This document shows positions 53,645-64,000 of a stretch of 64,000 bases of DNA, piece by piece. The translations under genes were made by a program, and so were the position numbers. Position 1 is the stretch's first letter; the number at the start of each line of letters is the position of its first letter. The stretch comes from Aegilops tauschii subsp. strangulata (taxonomy: Eukaryota > Streptophyta > Magnoliopsida > Poales > Poaceae): positions 92,777,322-92,841,321 of the forward strand of contig NC_053035.3 in NCBI RefSeq assembly GCF_002575655.3, read 5' to 3'. The notes beneath the pieces were generated by a model. That model ran no database searches. It was not told where the DNA came from and saw only the letters and a list, made by a program, of their open reading frames with translations.

Positions 53645-56600
53645 TGTCACAGCCTGATTTTTGGCCCTTTCTTTTTTCTTTTGTTTATCTGATATTTTTG
53701 CTTGAGTTTCCTTTTTTCCGTTGCTATGTGGTCTGGAAACTGAAGAAGATGACCTCTTGTTTCTTTCCAGAGTGGCTTGTCATCCTCAAAACCCTTCCCA
53801 TAACCTTGCCATTTCCATCTTGGACCAAACCCCAATAATCTTTTCCTTGGGAATATTTCTTTTCTATTAAAGGAATAATCCTTTTTGCCCTAGGTTGTGA
53901 AGCAACCTATATTTCCATCACTCCCAAAATTCCCAAATAATGCTCATAAATTTTTTGGGTCATATCTTCCTCAGATATGGCAAAATATTTCATTGGCCAT
54001 GTTTCCCATCATGCTCAATTAATCATTTTCCTATTTTGTCCTGAATAGCAGATTGTGAAGCAAGTGCCATTTATCTTTGCCCAATTGACCCCAAACTTCT
54101 TGGACACCTTTTCATGTCCAAATAATGGTCTCATGCCAAAGTTCAACTTACTTTGCCTAGTGAAAATTCCTGAGCAATTTTTCAAAGTTCCTGTCTAAGG
54201 GAATTGTTTGTGAAGGAAGTACTAGCTAGGTTAACCAAATTAAGTTGAAATTTTGCATGGTCCTTAATTTTATCAAATCAAAGCCCTCCTCAAGCTTTGA
54301 GCTCATGAAATGCATCAATGTGAGCTGAGCATCAATTCTTTGGTTCTGTCCAAATTTTCAGTTAGTGAAGCAAGTATATTTTATCTTGCTCCATTATGTC
54401 TTAAACTTTTCCTAGGCCTTCTCCTACCTATATAACCTATATCCACCAAATTTGGGCATATTTCATCTAGCCATTCTGCCTCAGGAATTTTCCTAAGTTT
54501 CTATCTAGAGAGGTGCTGTATGAAGGAAGTACCATTTTGGCTTGGGCAAATGGCATGAAATTTTTATGGCACTCCCATATGACCAAATAATCCTGTCATG
54601 CCCATTTTCAGCTCAATTCATCACTCTATGTGAGTGCTTTTTCATGTTCTTGTTTCTGGACCAGTTTATGTGGTTGTTAAGCAATTATATTAAATACTGG
54701 TCCAAATCATATCATAACTCACAGGACTATAGTCCTTCCTAACCTAAACTCCCCTGACATTTTATTTGGCTCTAATATCACCTCAGTTGATTACTGTTTC
54801 ATGACCAAGTTTGCGATTGCAAAATTTAGACCTCACGTACCGTTTAACCACTGCGTCTTTAACCAAGCTACCACCACTGTTGAAACCTCCCCAGGAATGA
54901 CTAACCCCCAGACATCGTTTGGCCGACAGTGTGGCACTGTGTGCACCAGTGCACGCGGTGACCATCGTTTTGGCATGCACTGGCCGCGCCCAGAACGTCT
55001 TCTTGCTCGGGCCCCCTCCTCTGCTCAGCGTCTTAGCGAGCATGGGAATGTCCACTAGCTTCCTCTCGTCGTCGCCGTCCTCCTAGAGCCATTTCCCACT
55101 CCGTAAGCCTCTCCGTCAGCGCTCTTCGCCACGCGCCCACGGGTGAGCAGTGCTGACATGCATTAATGGCACTTGGCTACTTCTCCCCCTCGATCTCTTC
55201 TGCTCCGTGAGCTATGTGGCTCGTCCACACCCCTTCGTCGCATTCCTGCGCCTCCCCGTGATCCCTGCGTGTCGCCAGAGCCTTGGCCGAGCGCGAGCGG
55301 CGGCACCCGAACCCGTGTCCCTCGCCCCGGCTATAAGTACCCCTCCCCGCGGCCTCCCGAGCACCTCATCAGCCTCATCCCACTCCCCCACGCCTCCCCG
55401 ACCCATCCATCCCTCTCCAGGAGCTCTCCTTGCTTGCCAATGCCGCCATGGCCGCCGCCTCTATCGTCCTCAATTCCGGCGAGCCAGTGCTCCTTTCTCT
55501 CTTCCACCACCACAGGGAGCCTCTCGAGTCCCCTAGAGCCGCCCCAGAACTCCTCCCCTCCCTCCGACGGCCTCTTGCCGTGATCCCCATCGCCACCGGT
55601 AGCCTCTTCTGCCGCGACCCGTGCCGTTGTCATTCCGCTCCTCCTCGGCATTTGTGCAGTGCAGGGATGGATGCGGCACTCTTCCCCGAGCTCGCCAGTG
55701 CCCGGAGCGCTGGCAAAGGTGGCCGGAGTCGCCGGGGCTCGTCGCCGGAGCATGCCGCTCCTCCACTACATCGGGCGGGCGGGAGGTTGAAGGCGAGCCC
55801 AAGCCAGGCGGGGCGACCTGCGCGCGAGACTCCCTTGTCAGCCGCTCAGCGCCTGGCCCCGCCTTGCCACATCACTTAAGTGGACACGGCAATTCCCAGA
55901 GTACGTTTTCCCCATTTGAAGGCGTATTTTCTCTCTGTTCAGCCCGATATGCGTTTTCCTTTTATGAAAGCGTACTTTGGTCTTGCGTCGGCAGAAAATA
56001 CGTTTCCTCTATACATAAGGCGTATTTCCACGGAAGGCGCTTTCTGTCTAACCGGTCAGGGGCCTGTCTGTGAATATAACTTTTACATAATAGTCTCTGG
56101 TCTTCAAGCCCTCGTATCATTTTGCTCGAGACTCCGTTTGAGGTGAATCCAACGCCCACATCTTTGTCTCGTCGGGCCCGTTCTGTTGGTCATTTCGCAC
56201 TTCTCCTCGGAGCCTTCTTCATCCCCAGGCAAGCCACAACCACCATTTGCATGATAGCCATGCAGTAGCATTGGTTTTCAACTTGAATCTTTAATAACTG
56301 TATGTTTGTTTTGCTACTGCTGTCGTTATTTCGGTTATGCTTATGGATCAGTGATTACCGTCATGCTATGTTTTCTTGTACTCTGTTATCATGTTCTACC
56401 TGCTAGTATTACTTTCATATTGTCATGATGGATAGTAGTACAGGTTGCGTTGGTTATGTTCTTCGGTACATGACTGTCGTCGGTTACCGAGTACCGTTAA
56501 TATGCATTGTTCCTTTGCTGTTAGTTGGTTAAGTGTTTAATTGGTAATGTTATTGATGTGTTATTGCATGGTACTTATTTTTGATTTTAGTAGTCATGTT

Positions 56601-58219
56601 ATGCTATGAGTAATATTGTACTTGTGATATTCATGCTCGTCATTATGCCATGCTCAGTTGGATATGATTCATTGTTGATATGGTTGATAGTTATGTTGTA
56701 CCCTCATGCTTATGTTGATATCATGCTCAGGCATTGTAATTGCATCATGTTATTTTATCATGGCTCATCATATTGCATTCAAGTTTAACCGGATTAAATT
56801 GAACTTGAACAACTGTTGGTTGAGTCATGGTGCCACCATATCGAGCTGACCAGTGCAACCACACTTGCCTTTATGGGAGGGTCCTAACTGGGTCTATTGT
56901 TGTGCCTCTCACCAGTGCCTCCGATGAGGGAAGGTTATGCGCGGGCGCTACCTTGGCCAGGTAGGACGGCATAAGCCTTGTGAGCCCGAGTTTGGTTATG
57001 TGCACATGTCCCTGTTTGGGACCGTTTTTGTTTTGCCACGACGGTGGCCGTTGATGCCTTTGGTAGGCATGGGGCCACCCAGGACTGAACCCTGAGGGGG
57101 TGTTGGTCGGAGTGGCCGGGAGAGTCTCATGGCAGTAGGACGGTTTTGTCGGAACGCCGTTGGTCCACCCGAATGGGAGTGCGGGGCCATGGGTTCTGTG
57201 GTGTGGGTAAAGTGCGCTACCTCTGCAAAGTGTATATTAAATCTATCGATAGTCGCTCCCGCGGATAAGGGCCCAGTTCGTAGTTGGTCACACTATGGGT
57301 CAACAGTAATAATAATATTGATGTGCTTAATAACAACCCCGATTCGATGATGAGATAAGTTGGTTATGTGATCCCTGAGTGATCACCGTTTGGTTACGAG
57401 GTAACCCGTTGAGCCAAGAGTGGTTCCGTTTGTGATCCGTGAATGATCACCGTGGTATCGAGGATACCAAGTTATTGGATATTCGTGATGTTGTGCGAGA
57501 ATCGTGGGTAAAGATCAAGCTCCTTGCGGTCATTTAATGATTACTACGGTATTGTTTATACCAAGCTTGATTTGATCCTGAGATGATCGTGTAATGTCCG
57601 AGGTTGGTAAGTGATGCATGTGATGGTTACGAGGTAACCCGAGCAGATTAAGTGGTGCATATAACATCATCATGTTGCATGATAGTATCATCATGTTTAT
57701 ATGTTCATGCCATGCTCGTATTGTTCTAGTTGTATCATGTTGTTCATGCCATGTTGTTCTGATAGTATCATGTTAATCCTTGTTAATCTGTAACTGCCAT
57801 GTTGTTGTCTGTCTTGATTGCTTTGGTTGCTGTGAGCTTGCAAGTACATTCAATGTACTGACCTGACGTGTCATGCCAGTTTGCAGGTCATGCCAGATTT
57901 GATTGCTTGTTTGTCGTGGATCCCTTGTTTGCGAGCTAGGATAAGCGTTCTAGCCAGAGTCCCTGCGGAGTGGAGTTCAGCACCGTCATCACTGTTCCGC
58001 TGCTAGAGTTATTCCGCTGCATCGTGTTGTTCTGCTGCTTGCATGGAGCAACTGTGGCAGGCGTAGTGTCGCTGTGCCGATGTAATCCCCTTGTATCCAT
58101 ATAGCTTGTAATAAAGAGCTGATTTGGTCTATGCTAAGCAATGTCGTATTCCAGAAGACTTCTCCTCAATCTCTGGGCTGGAATACGGGGCGTTCCGATT
58201 TCTCTGAGCCGGGGTGCCA
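53645..58219 (+). repeat. 4.6-kb Gypsy LTR (Tekay-like), solo or truncated
   Basis: It starts TGTCACAGCCTGATTTTTGG and ends near 'gagccggggtgcca', apparently a clipped LTR end. A TATA-like GCTATAAGTA lies at about 55332, a near-perfect palindrome GTACATTCAATGTAC at 57846-57860, and 'gtaataaagagc' near 58110. Long LTRs starting TGTCACAG are typical of Tekay chromoviruses in cereals, as I recall. No internal coding region adjoins either end. A GC-rich island (about 55050-55870) with frames to 150 codons is discussed under findings. Otherwise the sequence is non-coding. Confidence 0.55.
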
Positions 58220-58372
58220 TGTTGGAAATATGCCCAAGAGGCAATAATAAAATAGTTATTATTATATTTCCTTGTTCATGATAATTGTCTCTTGTTCATG
58301 CTATAATTGTATTAACCGGAAACCGTAATACATGTGTGAATACATAGACCACAACATGTCCCTAGTGAGCCT
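58220..58372 (+). repeat. Copia LTR head (first copy)
   Basis: 153 bp beginning TGTTGGAAATATGCCC, the 5' end of Angela/BARE/WIS-type LTRs. The sequence restarts at 58373. Confidence 0.8.
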
Positions 58373-58948
58373 TGTTGGAAATATGCCCTAGAGGCAATAA
58401 TTAAATGGTTATTATTATATTTCCTCGTTCATGTAATTGTCTATTGTTCATGCTATAATTGTGTTATCCGGAAATCGTAATACATGTGTGAATACATAGA
58501 CCACAACATGTCCCTAGTGAGCCTCTAGTTGACTAGCTCGTTGATCAATAGATGGTTACGGTTTCCTGACCATAGACATTGGATGTCATTGATAACGGGA
58601 TCACATCATTAGGAGAATGATGTGATGGACAAGACCCAATCCTAAGCATAGCACAAGATCGTGTAGTTCGTCTGCTAAAGCTTTTCTAATGTCAAGTATC
58701 TTTTCCTTAGACCATGAGATTGTGCAACTCCCGGATACTGTAGGAATGCTTTGGGTGTGCCAAACGTCACAACGTAACTGGGTGGCTATAAAGGTGCACT
58801 ACGGGCATCTCCGAAAGTGTCTGTTGGGTTGGCACGAATCGAGACGGGGATTTGTCACTCCGTATGACAGAGAGGTGTCTCTGGGCCCACTCGGTAATGC
58901 ATCATCATAATCAGCTCAATGTGTCTAAGCAGTTAGTCACGGGATCAT
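58373..58948 (+). repeat. Copia LTR, 5' part (second copy)
   Basis: Starts again with TGTTGGAAATATGCCC and continues about 576 bp into the LTR. It is cut at 58948 by the next element. The first ~150 bp repeat the preceding segment with a few differences. Confidence 0.8.
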
Positions 58949-60786
58949 GTGTAGCGACCCGACATCAGACGGTCAAGTCTCTGTGCTTAAGTGTCATCCC
59001 TGGATCGGTATGCTGACACACACAGTACTCGAGGATTTATAACAGAGGTAAATCACATGTATAAAATAACATAAATACTATTACCTCAATCCAAATAGCG
59101 GAAGTAACAAGGTTGTGGATTCCCATCAACACCAACGGCAAAGTTGAGTGTAGAAATCGTAACCCTAACGTATCACTTACTCGTCGTAAGAAGTCCTGCA
59201 ACATGAGACGTTGCAGCCACAAAGGGTCAGTACATTGACTGTACTGGCAAATTCACACTGTAGAGCAATGATGAATAATGGCTATCACTACATGCATATA
59301 TGGCTGGTGGAAAAGCTCTATGGTTATAATGTTTTTGCGAAAAAGCCAATTTTTCCCTATGCAAAGGAATAAATTTTATTTAACTATCATGGTGGTTGTT
59401 AAACATTAAGAATGGTTGACAGCATCTCAATCCCAATTAAGTATCATCCTTAACCCAACAAAATTAATTTGAGTAAAATGATGAGATTCACAGGATAATC
59501 CAAGTACTAGATACTCAAGATGTCCATAACCGGGGACACAGCTAATCATGATTAGTTTGTACACTATGCAGAGGTTTGTGCACTTTTCCCCACAAGACTC
59601 GATCTCCTCCGTTGGATTATTCGCACTACATGGTGTTTGAGTGACAGATGACCGAGACATAATCTTTCAGAAGTGTTTGCACCTTACGATCGGGTAGACA
59701 GTTACACCTACTTTCCCCTACATCTGCTAGTCTACCACTGTAAGAGTTCACACAACTTAATCAACTATGCTAGAGCCCATAATAGCTTGCGGCTGCACAC
59801 GGAAGTTTCTAGCATGAATAATCTCATGATCTCTTTGAGCCTGGGTGGCGGTCCAAAAGAAAACAGGCAGTCACTGGAATACCCAGGTGCCTCAATCCAC
59901 CCAGATGTGTGTTTAAGTTGCCACCTTAAGTAAACCATTAAATTAACAATCTCACATCTGTCATGGATACACTCACCCAATCCACGTCTACTAGCATAGC
60001 ATAGCAATATGAGCAAACGTAGAAGTAACTCCCAAAGGTTTGATAACAAAACAGGTAATAGGTACTACCTCATCTACTTCCCAATACACACAATTTAATT
60101 AGATCCTAATCATGCAATGTTTGAGGATTGGTCTAATGCAATAAAACTGGGTAGTAAAGAGGTATGATCAAAGTGTGAACTTGCCTGCAATGTTGATGAA
60201 GATGATTCGCACTCAAAACTCTTGATAGTTCTACTCGTCACACTCCGGTCAATCTATCGTGAGCAAGCAATAGTAACCACACATAAGCAATCAAGCAAAA
60301 GAATCGAAGAAAAGATCACGGAAAACTTCGAAAACAAGCAAATAACTCTTGCAACATAAAACAGTTTCTAACAGTACCAAAATTAGGTGGATTTGGCCTT
60401 ATCAGAAAGTTTAGGTCAAGAGCTTCGCTTTGCAAAAGGAATCAACTCAAACGGAGTTACGGAACTTAAGTTATGAACAAAAGAAGTTTGAATATGAATT
60501 TGAAAAAATTTCGAAATTTGAAAATTTCAAAAAGTTGACGTGACAGGTTAACTGGATAGGTGAAAACGAGACGAAACTACAGGCGCTAGTTTCATCTAAT
60601 TTGGATGAACGAGTAAAAAGTTATGGCTATTTGAAAAATCAGGGCCAAGCTGTTTTGCAGAAGAAAAAATAGCTACGGCTAAAAAAATTAGGTCTAACGT
60701 ATAAATACAGAGAACGAATAAATATACCTAAAAGACGACTTCGGAGTGAAGAGACAACTTCCAAAAGTCCCACCGGAGAGGAGAAA
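58949..60786 (-). repeat. minus-strand Gypsy LTR, cut by element E
   Basis: The plus strand begins TGTAGCGACCCGAC, so on the minus strand the LTR ends in GTCGGGTCGCTACA. The region carries the word TACAGTCAATGTACTGACC on the minus strand (about 59226-59246), matching the palindrome of the LTR at 53645-58219 in the same relative place and orientation. Frames inside (e.g. 59037-59222, 59427-59660) are motif-free. The LTR is interrupted at 60786 by element E, whose left flank is AGAAA (60782-60786). Confidence 0.5.
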
Positions 60787-61306
60787 TGTCGTGGAATTGT
60801 CACGGCGGATGTCCTCGAGCTAGGACTTAGTCGTGGAGCCATCGCAACTAGGAAGCTTGAAGGGGTTAATATGGGACAAGGAACACGAGGGTTTATACTG
60901 GTTCGGCCCCTTACGCTGAAGGTAAAAGCCTACGTCCAGTTTGAGGTGGTATTGATTAGGGTTACGATCACCAGGGAGCTAAACTGCTATGCCCGGCTCT
61001 CGATGAGATTGTTCTTGTCCCTAAACCGCTGCCGGGTCGTCCCTTTATATAGGGAGGCTGACGCCCAGCAGCCCTTAGAGTCATGGTCCGGCTCATAAGA
61101 GTGTCCGGCTCGGACTCTCAACTATACTTGCCTTACACTACAAGTTCTACCATAATAATGATTGTAACCACGGGCTTTAAGCCATATCCGGGTCTTAGCC
61201 CATCTCTGGCCCATCGTCTTCAAGCTTGGCTCCGGGCTTCTGGCAACGACCATACGAGTAACCCGGCCCCTCCTGGCGGGTGACTCTAAGGTCTATATCC
61301 TCAACA
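60787..61306 (-). repeat. 3' LTR of element E
   Basis: 520 bp, plus strand TGTCGTGGAATTG...ATCCTCAACA. Clearly diverged from the LTRs of D. The minus strand has CCTATATAAAGG at 61042-61053, a better TATA box than the CTATAG found in D. Confidence 0.88.
61042..61053 (-). promoter_or_regulatory. TATA box in LTR of element E
   Basis: CCTATATAAAGG on the minus strand, the genomic-RNA promoter position of the LTR. Confidence 0.6.
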
Positions 61307-61320
61307 TTAGGCCCCAGATT
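61307..61320 (-). promoter_or_regulatory. polypurine tract of element E
   Basis: Minus strand AATCTGGGGCCTAA, identical to that of element D. Confidence 0.65.
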
Positions 61321-61591
61321 GATTTGAGCCGGCTCATGTCAATCTTCAACTCCGCCGACAGAAAAAATCTCCGGCTTACCATTCATGTGAAGGCCATAAC
61401 CCGGCGTGACGTCATCCTCTGGACTCCGGATAATCCGCCGTGACGTCATCTTCCATTAAGCCCGTTTTTTACTCCACCAGATCCGCAACGGATCTTTGCT
61501 TTTACTGCCTTTCCGAAAATCGAGGCATCGTGGGGGGGAGATAACCACGCCGTGGCCTCCTTGAATCTCGCGCCCACTTATGACCTTGCCT

Positions 61592-61601
61592 TATAAATAG
61601 G
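61592..61601 (+). promoter_or_regulatory. TATA box of the antisense gene (element E)
   Basis: TATAAATAGG followed by ccggcccg, 748 bp before the ATG, matching element D. Confidence 0.7.
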
Positions 61602-61776
61602 CCGGCCCGACGGGCTCTTCTCACGCTCCCTTCTTCCTCCTCGCGCTGCTGCCTTTCTCACTGAGCTCGCACTCCGCCGCCGTCGTCTCGCCTCCGGTCT
61701 TCGTCAACCTTAGCCGCTGCATCACCCTGACTCGGAACAGATAAACGGCGGCGACTCCCGCACCTCTTCAGCTCCG

Positions 61777-62322
61777 GTAAGTTCTCACCACCCCGTAGAG
61801 TAGATCTGCAGTAGGGTTTCTCCACGTTCTTCGTGTTCGTCACCATTGCCCACAAGTTCGGTAGTTCCCCTAGTTACTGCTCCTGCTTGATGTTAGTCCT
61901 GCATAGAACTAGTGCGGTGGTTGTTTAAGATCCATTTCACACGCAAGTAGCCTTCCTTGAACTGCATAAGAACTCTGTTTGAACCCAAGAACTCCCTCAC
62001 TGCTGTTTCTAGGTCTAGAAATTTTTTCTTTTGCCCGACCATTTTGATCAAAAAAGTTACTGTAATATGTGAAACCTGTTTTACCACACTTAGTAAAAAC
62101 TGCAACCATTGAATCTTGGCGGCTAACAATTCCGGTTTAAAGAAACCACGCGACGTAGAATCTTCCGGCTTAAAGGAAACCATGCTTCGTAGAATCCTCC
62201 GGTTTAAATAACCCACTGTATTTGAGTATATACCATTAGTCCCCTTCATAAGCCGCCACCTTAGTTTTGAACTGTAGATCTCCGGCTTATAATTAACCCG
62301 GACATTTTTCCTTTTTGTCATA
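61777..62322 (+). other. 5'-UTR intron of the antisense gene (element E)
   Basis: Donor gtaagt at 61777 and acceptor tgtcatag at 62322. 546 bp, in the same position as in D. Confidence 0.6.
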
Positions 62323-62339
62323 GACTGCCAAGTTTCACC

Positions 62340-64000
62340 ATGCCTCCCAAGGCCCCCATCACTTGCAACTGGATGAGGTCCAACGTCACCGACGAGACCC
62401 TAGCCAATTTTGTTAAGTCCGGATATCTGCCTAAGAAAGAAGTCATGTCCTACCGTGCCCCTGACCCGTCAGAAGAGAGACCACGGCCAAGGGACGGGGA
62501 GGTAGTGATCTTCGCAGATCATATGAGCCGGGGCTTCGCACCGCCCGGCTCAAAGTTTTTTAGAGACGTGCTCAACTTTTTCGACTTGCGGCCTCAAGAT
62601 ATAGGACCCAACTCCGTATCCAACATCTGCAATTTTCAAGTCTTCTGCGAGGTTTACCTTGGAGAAGAACCAAGTCTGCTGCTCTTCAGAGAGCTGTTTT
62701 ACTTAAACCGCCAGAATGAGTGTGCCAATGGGCCAAGTCTGGAGTTAGGTGGCATCTCCATCCAGCGGCGCAGGGACTGTCTTTTCCCTTACGCAGAGCC
62801 GCCGAGCCACCCCAAGGACTGGAACATGACTTGGTTCTACTGCCAAGATACGTCCCCGGCTGATGAAAGCCCGCTGCCCGGCTTTCGCCCAACACGTCTA
62901 GAGCCGACTCACCCACTGTCGGACAAGCTTACTCCAGCGGAGCGCCAGCCTCTGCTTCCTACTATCAACAAAATCAAAGCCCTCCTGGGCAACGGTCTGA
63001 ACGGAATCGACCTGGTCCGGGTCTGGATCTCATGGCGGGTGATCCCATTGAGCCGCCGCCCCGGCTTAATGTGTGAGTACACAGGGCGAAAGGATGACCC
63101 GCAGAGACACAGCCGCAACGATCTTCTAGAAGACGTTGCAGAGGAAGAGACCAAGGCTCTTTTAAACGAGAGCCTGGCAGACTGCGGAAGGACCGGGTTA
63201 GCCCCCTTCTGCAAGACCAATCCAGCCCCAGCGGTAAGCCGCTGACTTTAGCTTTTTATCTTCTTCTGCCTATAACCTCCATCTGAACCGTTTTAAGAAT
63301 TCATCCTTGTATTTTTCAGGCTGATGATAAGTTCTGGCGGGTCAAGTATGACCATGAGGCGGCCAAGAAGGCCAGGAAGGCGAAGAAAGCCACCAAGAAA
63401 GCCGCCCCTCGCAAAAAAGGAAGCAGACCTACTGCTTCGGAGCTGATGCAATTAAGCGACAGCTCCGAGTCAGAGGTAACCCTTAAGCCTTTAAATTCTT
63501 GCTGTATTTGTTGTTTGTTGCTGTCCGCCTTATCAACACTTGCTCATTGACAGGATGACACCGGCGCCAGTAACCCCGTGGTTGAAGAGGTAATGTCACT
63601 TTCCTCTGACTCGGAGCCCTTGCCACAGCTGAAAGTCCGAAGGGTAACCCGGAAAGTAAGCTTTTCACATCCTTTAGCTCATCAAGACCCTCAATTTCTT
63701 TTGAAGCGACAGGTTCACGAAAGCCAGCGTCACACCCGGACCAACAAGGACACCGACCTCTCCGCCGGGTTACCCGACGCAACAAGGAAGCGCCGAACCG
63801 AGGTTTTTTCCCACTTGTACCCTTTTCACCCGTTGGCGGGTGTTATCCGTCAGCCACTCAACTCTTCTGACTCCAATTACTAGGAGACCTCCCCCTCTTC
63901 GGGTGACTCCATGCAGTCAAATCTGCCGGCTTTCAAGACCGCGCCCGGGTAACAACAATCATCTTATGTTGTTCAGATATTTATTCATATTCTTTGTACC
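62340..64000 (+). pseudogene. antisense gene of element E, first three coding exons, one premature stop
   Basis: Exons 62340-63233, 63320-63475 and 63554-63948 have exactly the lengths found in element D (894, 156 and 395 bp) and the same donor and acceptor words. Exon 1 again holds the 'gypsy-type transposon' domain and exon 2 the lysine-rich run. In the 301-residue frame of exon 1 about ten residues differ from D. Exon 3 has an in-frame TAG at 63881-63883 where D has CAG, so this copy would be truncated at about 460 residues unless the stop is skipped. The gene continues beyond the window. Confidence 0.7.

Larger units (their letters stand above)
60787..64000 (-). mobile_element. Tat-type Gypsy element E, 3' end only (continues past the window)
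   Basis: Same family as element D: LTR 60787-61306, polypurine tract, then the antisense gene on the plus strand. The integrase, polymerase and gag would lie beyond 64000. Confidence 0.88.

Noticed and set aside
56606..57350. Host gene within 53645-58219
   Set aside because: No frame beyond about 75 codons outside the GC-rich island, and the whole is bounded by LTR-like ends.

Overview
This 64 kb window looks like an intergenic stretch of a Triticeae cereal genome (wheat, Aegilops or barley type). It is almost wholly made of nested transposable elements, and I see no host gene, rRNA, tRNA or CRISPR array. The Triticeae assignment rests on repeat families recognised from memory: Copia LTR heads beginning TGTTGGAAATATGCCC (Angela/BARE/WIS group), Athila-type Gypsy LTRs beginning TGATACGTCTCC with a tRNA-Asp-type primer-binding site, Tat-type Gypsy elements with dual RNase H, and CACTA transposons.

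Layout. 1-860 is a degenerate GA/TG-rich tandem array. 1442-5450 is a truncated, non-autonomous Athila-type element (A). 6016-11244 is a second one (B), with decayed gag-protease and a shortened 3' LTR. From 11245 to 49418 lies a nest. A CACTA element (CACTA1; left end not found, right end at 49418) holds a Gypsy element (G, 13794-47309, target-site duplication GTCTT). G holds a three-LTR tandem Athila-type element (T, 18671-44643, duplication AAATA). T holds a young Tat-type Gypsy element (D, 25010-37840, duplication CTAGG, 515-bp LTRs with 5 differences). Then come a Copia leader and gag fragment (49419-51009), a second CACTA (CACTA2, 51010-53644), a 4.6 kb Gypsy LTR (53645-58219), Copia LTR pieces (58220-58948), a minus-strand Gypsy LTR (58949-60786), and the 3' end of a second Tat-type element (E, 60787 to the window end).

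The most interesting signal is a separate gene carried antisense to gag-pol in the Tat-type elements D and E. In both copies it has its own TATAAATAGG box and a 5'-UTR intron. In D it has six coding exons whose GT-AG introns join in phase to give a 934-codon product. Over the first 126 codons D and E differ at 36 codons silently and at 6 by replacement, which suggests purifying selection on this antisense protein. A related but decayed antisense gene with coiled-coil exons sits in element G.

Most coding regions are broken. The clear exceptions are the antisense gene of D, the gag frame of D, and one copy of a 365-residue Athila-type ORF. Function is confined to transposition: gag (particle), protease, reverse transcriptase, RNase H and integrase in D, gag-protease only in B and T, and CACTA transposase remnants. 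Family names and Pfam assignments are from memory and could not be checked here.
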